Part shown: piece by piece, positions 21,108 through 27,840 of the stretch | Numbering within the stretch: position 1 is the stretch's first letter | Layout of the letters: every line of letters begins with the position of its first letter | Origin: a bacterium | GTDB lineage: Bacteria; Patescibacteriota; Minisyncoccia; UBA6257; Brennerbacteraceae | DNA length: 31,128 nucleotides | Assembly: GCA_027310425.1 (NCBI GenBank) | Contig: DAIDAW010000001.1 | Coordinates: forward strand, 1-31,128 | Reading direction: 5' to 3' | Position numbers and translations under genes: made by a program | The notes under the pieces: model-generated | The model's database searches: none | What the model was told of the DNA's origin: nothing | Seen by the model: the letters and a program-made list of their open reading frames with translations, nothing else

Positions 21108-22375
21108 AAGATGTCTTCAAATAATTTATTAACCTGTTTTGCCATCGCGTCAAGTGCGTCTGAAGTGGTCATGCGGCGCGCTGCCACGTTATCAATGGCG
21201 TCGCGAAATACTTTATCAACAATCGTGGGATCGGGTTGGGGCCAGCTTCGGGCGGTGTAGGCCTGGCGGTTGAATGTGTCGAAAATGGGATTGCCCTGCG
21301 TGCTTTGCAGTAGTACGCGCTTTGCCGGCGGCAGATTGGTTGCATTCATATATGCTGCGCTCGGATTCGCCTGAGTAACCGCGGAAATGAGCTGCCAGGC
21401 CGCGTCGCGGTTGGGCGTTTGTCTGCTTACGGCAAGCCCCCAGTAGGATGCGTAATCCGTGCGGAGCGTCGCGCCTTGCGGCTGGGGAATGGGCGCGATT
21501 TTGAAATCGAGATACGGCGCCACGGAGCGGATCGCGGCAAGGTCGGATGCATAGCCGAATGCGATCGCGGCTTTGCCTTTCGCGAATGCTTCCAAAGACG
21601 GTTCCATATTCTGATTCCAGGTGTATGCGTCCGTGCCGAGCTGCGCGAACTGCGCGGTGAAATCCATCGCTTGCCTGCCCACTTGATCGTTGAACGTGGC
21701 CCGATTCGTGTTGTCGATCATCTGGGAACCGGATTGCATCATTAAGAGCGACAACAGATCGCTTGCGTATTGGACATTCGATCCGAGTCCAAGCGCGACG
21801 CCTGCGACCTGGATAGTACCCGAGAGATCAACGCGTTTCAGTTTCGGAACCATGGCAAGCAATTCCTGCCATGTTTTGGGCGGGAACGGAATTGCGGCCT
21901 GGTCCAGGAGCGCAGGGTTATAGAACATCGCGAGCGAGTCGATGTAGAGAGGTACGGCGTATACGTTTCCGTTCGTGACGAAATCGCGCGACGCAACTTG
22001 CGGATACGTGCTTTCCATAGATTGCGGCGTGAACGCGCTCTGCGGCGCAGGCGCAAGTTTCTTGAAATGTTTCACGAGCCAGGTGTTTTTGAAATAAAAT
22101 ACGTCCGGACCATTGCCTGCCGCGAGAGCGTTCACCAGATCTTGTTCATACGTCTCCGGGCTTTTCTGCACATACACGACTTTATTGCCGGTTTCTTCGG
22201 AATATTGCTTGGTCATTTGAATCCATAATTCGCCCGGATCGTTCACGCCCCACACCGTGACCGTTGCGGTTTTACCGAGATTCGGGCGCAGGCCTGCCTG
22301 GATCAAAAGCCAACCCACGACGCCGAGCGCGACAACAATGCCGATAATCATGATTTGCCGCTGGGAAAGATTCAT
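21104..22375 (-). CDS. Membrane-anchored family 1 extracellular solute-binding protein
   Basis: The 423-residue protein belongs to the MalE/UgpB-like sugar-binding family of ABC transporters. Visible family traits are the first strand TVTVWGVND (about 37-45), the hinge segment GNGPDVFYFKNTWL (about 87-100), the VYAVPLYIDSLAMFYN stretch (about 138-153), and ASYWGLAVSRQTPN near the C-terminal lobe. It has an N-terminal membrane helix (about 8-27) with no lipobox Cys, so it is anchored by an uncleaved helix. No permease or ATPase gene is adjacent. Instead it lies between a methyltransferase (9-nt gap) and a pilin gene (4-nt overlap). It may capture oligosaccharides for a distant transporter or serve as a surface receptor linked to the pili. 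Confidence 0.88.
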   Translation of the reverse strand: MNLSQRQIMIIGIVVALGVVGWLLIQAGLRPNLGKTATVTVWGVNDPGELWIQMTKQYSEETGNKVVYVQKSPETYEQDLVNALAAGNGPDVFYFKNTWLVKHFKKLAPAPQSAFTPQSMESTYPQVASRDFVTNGNVYAVPLYIDSLAMFYNPALLDQAAIPFPPKTWQELLAMVPKLKRVDLSGTIQVAGVALGLGSNVQYASDLLSLLMMQSGSQMIDNTNRATFNDQVGRQAMDFTAQFAQLGTDAYTWNQNMEPSLEAFAKGKAAIAFGYASDLAAIRSVAPYLDFKIAPIPQPQGATLRTDYASYWGLAVSRQTPNRDAAWQLISAVTQANPSAAYMNATNLPPAKRVLLQSTQGNPIFDTFNRQAYTARSWPQPDPTIVDKVFRDAIDNVAARRMTTSDALDAMAKQVNKLFEDIL

Positions 22376-22384
22376 GTGATGAGA

Positions 22385-22915
22385 TTATTTTTCGAATATC
22401 ATGCCGAAATGGCGCGCGTCTGGCGCGAATTCCGAGACATACGCGAACCCCGCTTGTTCGAACAACGCGCGCGTCTCCTGCTTGTCCAGTGGATGATGGT
22501 CCGCGCTTGGCATGAAAGCGGGATTCCATTCCGCGACTGCGATTTTGCCGTGCGGTTTTGCGATGCGCTTTGCTTCCGCGACAATCGTCTGATGGTTGGG
22601 AACCTGAAACAGGAGGTTTGATATCACGATCCAGTCGCACGAATTGCTCGCAAGCGTCGAGCCTTTGGGCTGTTCAAGATCAGACTGCACTGCTTTGATG
22701 TTGAATAAGCGCTGGGTTGTTGCTTCGGTGCGGATGACTTCGAGCGGCGCCTCCTGGATGTCGATGGCGTATACCATGCCCGCTGCGCCCGTCTGTTTCG
22801 CGAGTTCGATTGCCACGAATCCAGAACCTGCGCCGAAATCGGCAATGACCATGCCCGGCGCTACGCGCATTGCCGCAACAAGATTTTTGATTGATTCCGG
22901 AATAACTGGAAGCAT
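22385..22915 (-). CDS. Class I SAM-dependent methyltransferase
   Basis: The 176-residue protein has the Rossmann-fold methyltransferase core. Motif I is VIADFGAGSGFVAIEL (about 23-38), the acidic post-I residue is in YAIDIQ (about 54-59), motif II/III is around SCDWIVISNLLFQVP, and the SAM-binding loops are intact. It is most like the UbiE/MenG-type small-molecule branch, but substrate cannot be inferred; there are no quinone pathway genes nearby. The start ATG 22915 lies 9 nt after a TATACT -10. It is the promoter-proximal gene of the solute-binding/pilin/phospholipase operon, separated by 9 nt from the next gene. Confidence 0.9.
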   Translation of the reverse strand: MLPVIPESIKNLVAAMRVAPGMVIADFGAGSGFVAIELAKQTGAAGMVYAIDIQEAPLEVIRTEATTQRLFNIKAVQSDLEQPKGSTLASNSCDWIVISNLLFQVPNHQTIVAEAKRIAKPHGKIAVAEWNPAFMPSADHHPLDKQETRALFEQAGFAYVSEFAPDARHFGMIFEK

Positions 22916-22924
22916 TATGAATTC

Positions 22925-22930
22925 AGTATA
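22925..22930 (-). promoter_or_regulatory. -10 element of the six-gene pilin/phospholipase operon
   Basis: TATACT on the minus strand is 9 nt before the ATG at 22915, predicting a leader of 2-3 nt. There is no TGn extension and only a poor -35 (TTTCTT, 22948-22953). Confidence 0.45.
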
Positions 22931-22980
22931 GAAAGATTTGCCGGAAAAAGAAAGGCATACGCAGGAAAAGTTATGAACAC

Positions 22981-23009
22981 TTGACGGATAAACAGCGATG
23001 TTGTTTACT
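22981..23009 (+). promoter_or_regulatory. Promoter of the 71-residue membrane peptide gene
   Basis: TTGACG (22981-22986), a 17-nt spacer and TTTACT (23004-23009). It is divergent from the methyltransferase promoter. The leader of about 25 nt carries AAGGAGGAGG ahead of the ATG. Confidence 0.6.
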
Positions 23010-23041
23010 TGTTTTCAAATACTTCGAAGGAGGAGGACGCT

Positions 23042-23257
23042 ATGAAAACGCTTAAGTTGAAAGCGTTCGCAAAAGGGGCTGGAGTTTTTGCAATTCGAGA
23101 GGCGACTATTCTTCTTTGCGCATTTATTTTAGTCTCCCTCCTGATTGCAGCGGTGGTATCAATTTTGTCCATCGCAACAGGGGTGAATCTTTTCAGGGTT
23201 GTGCGTTTCAATCCTGAATATTTCAGATCATTTTTGAACGCAATACCACGCCAATAG
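23042..23257 (+). CDS. Small membrane protein, unknown
   Basis: The 71-residue protein has a basic N-terminal segment (KTLKLKAFAKG), one long membrane helix (about 20-50) and a short polar C-terminus. It is not recognised. The ATG 23042 is preceded by AAGGAGGAGG at optimal spacing, one of the three strong ribosome sites in the window. It forms a single-gene unit between its own promoter and a terminator that overlaps its stop codon, and it lies directly beside the parS-like region, so expression noise from neighbours is limited. It resembles the 75-residue gene at 14911 in style (short, membrane, strong ribosome site) but not in sequence. Confidence 0.7.
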   Translation: MKTLKLKAFAKGAGVFAIREATILLCAFILVSLLIAAVVSILSIATGVNLFRVVRFNPEYFRSFLNAIPRQ

Positions 23258-23272
23258 GCGTGGTTTGTGTTT
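23246..23272 (+). terminator. Intrinsic terminator of the small membrane protein gene
   Basis: The perfect 7-bp stem CCACGCC/GGCGTGG (23246-23252/23257-23263) with an AATA loop is followed by a T-rich tail (TTTGTGTTT). The stop codon lies inside the hairpin. Confidence 0.8.
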
Positions 23273-23320
23273 GTGAAACATTTTAGAACAAAAATGTTTT
23301 TAGAGTGGGAATATTTTTAA

Positions 23321-23342
23321 CCTGTGAAACATGTTTCACAGG
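23321..23342. repeat. 22-bp perfect palindrome of everted parS half-sites
   Basis: The core TGTGAAACATGTTTCACA flanked by CC/GG is built from the parS half-sites in reversed order. Its centre is 23 bp from the centre of the parS site at 23347. Confidence 0.85.
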
Positions 23343-23346
23343 AAAA

Positions 23347-23362
23347 TGTTTCACGTGAAACA
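23347..23362. promoter_or_regulatory. parS site 1
   Basis: TGTTTCACGTGAAACA is identical to the canonical bacterial chromosomal parS consensus TGTTnCACGTGAAACA bound by ParB/Spo0J. Flanking AAA/TTT extends the palindrome. Confidence 0.88.
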
Positions 23363-23507
23363 TTTCCATCCCTTTAAAATTTTATATGATCTTTTTCTTG
23401 TGAAACTTTAATCGTTATTTTCATCTTTCTGTTATACGACGTTCTTTTTCTAAATAAGAAATCAATTCTTCTTTATTCCAACAAAATTTTCTTTAGAGAG
23501 AGCTAAG

Positions 23508-23523
23508 TGTTTCACGTGAAACA
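23508..23523. promoter_or_regulatory. parS site 2
   Basis: Second exact copy of TGTTTCACGTGAAACA, 161 bp from the first and in mirror-image context. Confidence 0.88.
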
Positions 23524-23529
23524 AAATCC

Positions 23530-23547
23530 TGTGAAACATGTTTCACA
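23530..23547. repeat. 18-bp palindrome of everted parS half-sites
   Basis: TGTGAAACATGTTTCACA, centre 23 bp from the centre of parS site 2, repeating the spacing seen at the first pair in reverse order. Confidence 0.85.
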
Positions 23548-23582
23548 CTCTAAATGATTTTGTGGAACAGGTGTTTCACAAG

Positions 23583-24032
23583 TCAGATTTTTTTCTTTGT
23601 TTTGAGATTTTTCCGGAAATCGACAAGCCATTCGTTGAGCGAATCTCCTGGGCACTCAGTTGCCGACCCAGGAACTTCACGATGGCCTAGAATATTGTCA
23701 GTTTCTATTTTGTACCTGAAAGCAAGGTCTTTGAGTATGCGTTCCAAAGAAGCAAGTTGCGATATTGTCGGTTCTTGGGTATTGAAATTTCCCGCAAGGC
23801 AGATACCCAGACTTTTTGTTGCCATGCCTGCTGCCTTGGTGTGCGTGCCAGCACTTGCTTCGCTTCTGCCGCGCCTGATTTTTCCGCGCGCGTCAATGAA
23901 ATAATGGTAGGCGATATTGCCCATACCTTGCCAGATATGGAATTTTTTTATTTGCTCGAATGTGGTTTCGTCGCGGTCCGTAGCGCTCTGGTGCACGATA
24001 AGATACTTGACATTTTCTTTCAAAAGTTTCAT
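23583..24032 (-). CDS. N-acetylmuramoyl-L-alanine amidase (Amidase_2/PGRP fold)
   Basis: This is a zinc amidase that cleaves the bond between MurNAc and L-Ala in peptidoglycan. From ATG 24032 it has 149 residues and no signal peptide or membrane segment. The Amidase_2 pattern is visible: YLIVHQSA with zinc ligand His14, YHYFIDARGKIRRGR (about 42-56), GICLAGNF (about 76-83), GHREVPGS with second ligand His117, and ECPGD with Cys127 as third ligand. In-frame ATG 24071 or TTG 24077 would add 13 or 15 residues that do not look like a signal sequence. Without an export signal it may act in the cytoplasm on recycled muropeptides like AmpD, or leave by an unusual route. It is convergent on the parS region, ending 3 nt past the last half-site. 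Confidence 0.92.
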   Translation of the reverse strand: MKLLKENVKYLIVHQSATDRDETTFEQIKKFHIWQGMGNIAYHYFIDARGKIRRGRSEASAGTHTKAAGMATKSLGICLAGNFNTQEPTISQLASLERILKDLAFRYKIETDNILGHREVPGSATECPGDSLNEWLVDFRKNLKTKKKI

Positions 24033-24089
24033 AAAAATATTGTGCGCTGTTTCTCCTGCATATTGTATCATGCGCAAAAGATCGGGGAA

Positions 24090-24117
24090 TTGACTTTTTT
24101 TGTCCCGGGATTACAAT
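24090..24117 (+). promoter_or_regulatory. rny: Promoter of rny
   Basis: TTGACT (24090-24095), a 16-nt spacer and TACAAT (24112-24117). The predicted start near 24124 leaves a 230-nt leader before the rny ATG. Confidence 0.7.
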
Positions 24118-24123
24118 GGGACA

Positions 24124-24354
24124 TCCATTACCATAAACCGCGCGCGCCCAACGGGCGCGGAGCGGACTGAAATTGGAACAAGGTCATCAAGAACTAATTT
24201 CCGGGCCCGAACGATCTGAATCCGAATATCTGAAACGTCATCCTTTGAGCATGCATTTTCGCTTCGAACTTTTCTTGTTGTGCATCGCAGCGCGCACGCG
24301 CGCATAGGTTTGTCGTCAGGCATTCGCCAGGCGTTCTGATCCGGCATCTCTCGT
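24124..24354 (+). promoter_or_regulatory. Long 5' leader of rny
   Basis: The 230 nt between the predicted transcription start and the rny ATG contain no recognised gene. Near the 5' end a strong hairpin CGCGCCC-AAC-GGGCGCG forms inside a GC-rich stretch (about 24140-24170). There is no Shine-Dalgarno before the ATG. An 18-codon frame (ATG near 24250 ending TAG) lacks a ribosome site. Long leaders are otherwise absent here, so a regulatory role, for example feedback cleavage by RNase Y, is possible. I recognise no known riboswitch. Confidence 0.45.
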
Positions 24355-25872
24355 ATGTCAGTTATTTTTATTTTCGGCGCGCTCGTTGCTGGCGCCGGCA
24401 TCGGATATGCGGCGCGCAAATACCTGGTGCAGCGCGCGATGAAAAATGTCGAAACCGCGATTCAGGAAAAACTTTCCCGAGCGGAAGAACAGACGAAAAA
24501 ACTCATTCTGGAGGCGAAAAACAAAGCGGTTACGATTCTGGAGAACGCGGAAAAAGAAATCAAAGAGGAAAAGTCGCAGCTTCACAAAAACCAGGAGCGC
24601 CTGCTCAACAAAGAAGTCCTTTTGGATGAGCGCTCCAAGCGCCTGGAACAAAAGGAAGAGAAGCTCGTGGATCAGATTGACAAAGTGAAAGCGATCAAGC
24701 AGGAGCTTGAGCAGTATGAAGAAAAGCAAACGACGCTGCTTGAAGAGCGCGCAAAACTTTCGCGCGATGAAGCAAAGCAGTATCTCTTAAATCAGGTCCA
24801 GCAGGCCTACCAACAGGATTTATTCGATTCCTTACGCAAGCTCGAAAAAGACCGCCAAGATGCGTTGGAAAAACGTGCTGCAGAATTGCTTGCAACCGTG
24901 ATTCAGCGCTATGCGCGCTCGCATGTTGCGGAAATCACGACGTCATCCGTGCCGCTGCCCAACGAAGAAATCAAAGGCAGAATCATCGGAAAAGAAGGCA
25001 GGAATATCAGGCACTTTGAACAAGTGACCGGCGTGGAAGTCATTATCGACGAAGTGCCCGATACCATTACGCTTTCGTGTTTCGATCCGGTGCGCCGCGA
25101 AGTCGCGCGTATCGCCCTGGACCATCTCGTGCAGGATGGCAGGATTCAGCCGGCGCGCATCGAGGAATTCGTCGAAGACGCGAAAAAAGAAGTGATGCAA
25201 AAGATAAAGGAAGCGGGTGAAAATGCGGTGTACGAAGCAGGCATTGTTGATTTCCCGCCGGAAATCGTGCATCTGCTTGGCCGTCTTGCGTTCCGTACGA
25301 GTTACGGTCAGAACGTGCTCATGCACTCGATTGAAATCGCGACGCTTTGTTCCATGATTGCGCAGGAGCTTGGCATGGACGTTGAAATCGCCAAAAAAGC
25401 CGGCATGGTGCACGATATCGGCAAGGCGGTTGACCACGAAATCGAAGGAAGCCATCTGGAATTGGGCATTAAGATTCTGCAGAAATATAAAGTGGACGAG
25501 CGGATCGTGCTTGCCATGCGTTCGCATCACGACGATTATCCGGTCGCGATTCCCGAAGCGTATATCGTGAACGCCGCGGACGCGATTTCCGCGGCCAGGC
25601 CTGGCGCGCGCAGGGAATCGCTTGAAAATTACATCAAGCGGCTTACGGATCTTGAAAAAATCGCGCTGGAATTCCGCGGCGTGGAGAAGGCGTATGCCAT
25701 CCAGGCGGGAAGGGAATTGCGCGTGTTCGTGACGCCCCAGCAGACAACCGATTTCGAAGCGGCGCAGCTTGCGCGCGATGTCGCGGTGCGCATCGAGCAG
25801 GAATTGAAATATCCGGGCGAGATCAAGGTGGTTGTGATTCGGGAATCGCGCGCGATCGAATACGCCAGGTAG
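24355..25872 (+). CDS. rny: Ribonuclease Y
   Basis: RNase Y is a membrane-anchored endoribonuclease that starts mRNA decay in many bacteria lacking RNase E. The 505 residues show an N-terminal membrane helix (about 2-20), a long charged coiled coil (about 35-180), a KH domain with the GxxG loop IIGKEGRN (210-217), and an HD domain (about 315-430) with the diagnostic VHDIGKA (metal ligands His353, Asp354) and downstream SHLELGIKIL and RSHHDD motifs. Its length is like Bacillus RNase Y (520). With PNPase and the NYN protein elsewhere in the window it gives this genome a Bacillus-like decay machinery. It is read from its own promoter with an unusually long leader. Confidence 0.97.
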   Translation: MSVIFIFGALVAGAGIGYAARKYLVQRAMKNVETAIQEKLSRAEEQTKKLILEAKNKAVTILENAEKEIKEEKSQLHKNQERLLNKEVLLDERSKRLEQKEEKLVDQIDKVKAIKQELEQYEEKQTTLLEERAKLSRDEAKQYLLNQVQQAYQQDLFDSLRKLEKDRQDALEKRAAELLATVIQRYARSHVAEITTSSVPLPNEEIKGRIIGKEGRNIRHFEQVTGVEVIIDEVPDTITLSCFDPVRREVARIALDHLVQDGRIQPARIEEFVEDAKKEVMQKIKEAGENAVYEAGIVDFPPEIVHLLGRLAFRTSYGQNVLMHSIEIATLCSMIAQELGMDVEIAKKAGMVHDIGKAVDHEIEGSHLELGIKILQKYKVDERIVLAMRSHHDDYPVAIPEAYIVNAADAISAARPGARRESLENYIKRLTDLEKIALEFRGVEKAYAIQAGRELRVFVTPQQTTDFEAAQLARDVAVRIEQELKYPGEIKVVVIRESRAIEYAR

Positions 25873-25972
25873 TCTTTGCAGAAAATCCTTTCCGTATATG
25901 TGTGGATAAATAGCGCCATAGGGGCAAGTTCTTTTCGTATTTTCTCTAAAAAATGCAGAATTTCTTGCGGGA

Positions 25973-26000
25973 TGGACAACTAGCTATTTTGGCGTATAAT
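25973..26000 (+). promoter_or_regulatory. Promoter of the HU gene with leader hairpin
   Basis: TGGACA (25973-25978), a 16-nt spacer and perfect TATAAT (25995-26000). The leader carries a perfect 6-bp hairpin TCCCGC-TTT-GCGGGA (26020-26034) just upstream of the ribosome site. Confidence 0.8.
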
Positions 26001-26055
26001 TGCCCTTAAAGCAGTCGAATCCCGCTTTGCGGGAATAGTAATGAGGCACACAATC

Positions 26056-26328
26056 ATGAATAAAATAGAATTGGCGAATAAGATCTCGGACAAATTCGAG
26101 CTCTCGAAGAAAGCGGGCGGCCAGATTGTTGATATGGTTTTCGGAGAAATCATGGCGGTCGTGAAAAAAAATTCCGAAGCGTCGATCGCAGGATTCGGTT
26201 CATTCAAACTCGCGATGCGCAAGCCTCGCATGGGCGTGAACCCGAAGACCGGCGAGAAAATTTCCATTCCCGCGACCAAAGTTCCGAAATTCAAGCCCGC
26301 AAAAGCGTTTAAAGATCTCGTGAAATAA
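26056..26328 (+). CDS. hup: DNA-binding protein HU
   Basis: This is a 90-residue histone-like nucleoid protein of the HU/IHF family, bending DNA without strong sequence preference. The opening MNKIELANKISDKFELSK, the central IAGFGSFKLAMRKPRMGVNPKTGEKISIPA (signature G-F-G-x-F and the R-x-G-x-NP-x-T-G arm) and the C-terminal FKPAKAFKDLV are all present. I prefer ATG 26056 because ATGAGG lies 9 nt before it and HU proteins begin exactly there; ATG 26041 would add five residues and overlap that ribosome site. It is monocistronic, between its own promoter and a bidirectional terminator. Confidence 0.96.
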   Translation: MNKIELANKISDKFELSKKAGGQIVDMVFGEIMAVVKKNSEASIAGFGSFKLAMRKPRMGVNPKTGEKISIPATKVPKFKPAKAFKDLVK

Positions 26329-26353
26329 ATTTTGAGTTTAAGGACATTTAAGA

Positions 26354-26392
26354 GCGCAAAACCCCTTGCCGAATCGGCAAGGGGTTTTGCGC
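26354..26392. terminator. Bidirectional intrinsic terminator between HU gene and rpsA
   Basis: A perfect 18-bp inverted repeat (26354-26371/26375-26392) with a 3-nt centre contains four A followed by C4 on the left arm and G4 followed by four T on the right, so both strands end a GC-rich stem with a T-run. It serves the convergent HU (plus) and rpsA (minus) genes. Confidence 0.88.
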
Positions 26393-26429
26393 GTCAGCGC
26401 GCGCGCAGGCGGCGCGCGTCTTCTATGCC

Positions 26430-27482
26430 CTATTTGTGGTATGACAAGAGAAGGCGCTTTTCGTTCTGGTCGATGCTTTCAATCGTAAACAAATACGTTT
26501 CGCCTGTTTTGATCGCTTCCTTGAGCGCGTCGAGATTGTCGCCGAATTTCGCAACCGGGCACAGGCCGTAGATGGAATCTTCGAACATCGCGAATGCGCC
26601 GACCGGATTGATTTTAATGACTTTCGCAGGATACGGTTTTCCGATTTCGTAGCGCTGACTTACCGTGGTCCACGGATCTTCTTTAAGCGCTTTAAGAGAT
26701 AAGAACAGTCTGCCGTTGTTGATGTTCACGATTTTCGCTTTCACGGTTTCGCCTATCCGAACGTATTTTGCCGGATCGTCGATGAGCTTGTAGTCGATTT
26801 CGGAAATATGGATCAGGCCTTCCAGGGGCGGCGTGCCGAATTTGATGAATGCGCCGAAGTTCGCGATGCCGGTTACTTCTCCTTCCACGATGTCGCCGAC
26901 GCTGTACTTGGCAATGACTTTCTGCATTTCCTCTTCCGCTGCTTCGCGCTCTGAGAAAATGAGCTTCTCTTCTTTTTCGCTCATATCCAGAATTCTCACT
27001 TTCAGCTCTTTGCCGACGAATTTGCGCAATTCCTCTATGATTTTCGTTTTGTCGCCGCCCTCAACCCGCGGATAGTGCTCAAGAGATAATTGGGAAACAG
27101 GCATAAATCCTTCAATGCCTTCAAGCTGCAGCAAAAGCCCGCCGTGGTTTGCTCCCAGCACCGTAACGAGCAGAATGTCACGCTTGTCTTTGAGTTCGCG
27201 CAATCGTTTCCACGCCGCTTCGCGGTCCGCCTGGTTCATCGACAGCTCCCAGTATCCGTCTTCGTTCATCATGCCGATGATTTTCACCGTGACGTCGTCG
27301 CTCTGGTTGAGCGATTTGATGCGGCTGATCGCGGAAAAGTATTCCCTGCCGACCACGACGCCGGTGCCGACCGTGTCCAGATCAATGAACACGCGGCGCG
27401 GCTCTTTTTGGATCACCGTTCCGGCAAGCACGTCGCCCACCACGGGCGCCGGTTTCTTTGATGTTTGCGCTGTTTGTTGCAT
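26430..27482 (-). CDS. rpsA: S1-domain ribosomal protein (RpsA/bS1-like)
   Basis: The 350-residue protein is made of four S1 OB-fold RNA-binding repeats (about 16-85, 102-175, 192-262 and 277-347). The third carries the best signature (GDIVEGEVTGIANFGAFIKF and GLIHISEI). Four repeats match short bS1 proteins of Gram-positives and deep-branching bacteria rather than the six-repeat E. coli protein. bS1 binds mRNA leaders on the 30S subunit; its role where many mRNAs are leaderless is an open question. It has its own promoter with a short leader (about 39 nt) and no Shine-Dalgarno before ATG 27482. Confidence 0.92.
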   Translation of the reverse strand: MQQTAQTSKKPAPVVGDVLAGTVIQKEPRRVFIDLDTVGTGVVVGREYFSAISRIKSLNQSDDVTVKIIGMMNEDGYWELSMNQADREAAWKRLRELKDKRDILLVTVLGANHGGLLLQLEGIEGFMPVSQLSLEHYPRVEGGDKTKIIEELRKFVGKELKVRILDMSEKEEKLIFSEREAAEEEMQKVIAKYSVGDIVEGEVTGIANFGAFIKFGTPPLEGLIHISEIDYKLIDDPAKYVRIGETVKAKIVNINNGRLFLSLKALKEDPWTTVSQRYEIGKPYPAKVIKINPVGAFAMFEDSIYGLCPVAKFGDNLDALKEAIKTGETYLFTIESIDQNEKRLLLSYHK

Positions 27483-27527
27483 ACAATAAATCTGACGTCC
27501 GCAGCTTGGGCAGACGCAGTGAAGAGC

Positions 27528-27556
27528 AGTATAGGCGAAAAACGCCGAAAAATCAA
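27528..27556 (-). promoter_or_regulatory. rpsA: Promoter of rpsA
   Basis: TTGATT (27551-27556), a 17-nt spacer and TATACT (27528-27533) on the minus strand. Start near 27521 leaves a leader of about 39 nt. Confidence 0.75.
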
Positions 27557-27611
27557 TGAATCCCGTTAGAAATTATGGGAAGGTATCCGGCCGGAAATTA
27601 CATGAAGGATG

Positions 27612-27640
27612 TTCGAATTGCCGTTCGGGTTTGCTATAAT
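27612..27640 (+). promoter_or_regulatory. Promoter of tRNA-Gly
   Basis: Perfect TATAAT (27635-27640) with a TGC extension and a weak -35 (TTCGAA, 27612-27617) at 17 nt. Transcription would start near 27647, right at the tRNA 5' end. Confidence 0.65.
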
Positions 27641-27648
27641 GCTGATGC

Positions 27649-27719
27649 GCGGGTATCGTATAGTGGCAATACCCCAGTTTTCCAAACTGGCGCCGGGGGT
27701 TCGATTCCCCCTACCCGCT
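27649..27719 (+). tRNA. tRNA-Gly (anticodon UCC)
   Basis: The complete cloverleaf is visible: acceptor GCGGGTA/TACCCGC, D arm GTAT/ATAC with a short loop, anticodon stem CCAGT/ACTGG around the loop TTTCCAA (anticodon TCC), T arm GGGGG-TTCGATT-CCCCC, and discriminator base T. CCA is not encoded. At 71 nt it is slightly short because of the small D loop. The reading frame of the following gene opens about 30 nt downstream. Confidence 0.97.
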
Positions 27720-27840
27720 CACACAAACGGTTTATCTCGAAGCATAAGGAAGGAATTGGGATAAAAATACGGCATTTTCCATTCTTCATCTGCCGCAAGG
27801 CAGCAGCGGGAAAGCGGGCGAAGATATCGCGTGCGACTTT

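Larger units (their letters stand above)
23272..23580. other. Centromere-like region with clustered parS and half-sites
   Basis: This 320-bp AT-rich gap carries at least two perfect parS sites, two palindromes made of the same half-sites turned outward, and isolated half-sites at 23272-23280 (TGTGAAACA), 23399-23407 (TTGTGAAAC) and 23572-23580 (TGTTTCACA, facing an imperfect partner at 23561-23569). The 40-bp block 23323-23362 recurs in inverted orientation at 23508-23547 with 37 of 40 bases identical. In bacteria parS clusters near oriC load ParB (a CTPase that slides along DNA) and drive origin segregation with ParA. No parA/parB is in this window. The rest of the gap (23363-23507) shows AT-rich sequence without a gene. 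Confidence 0.8.

Noticed and set aside
25629..25979. Minus-strand open frame at the end of rny
   Set aside because: Two thirds of it is antisense to the RNase Y HD/C-terminal region; the remaining start segment has no promoter or ribosome site.
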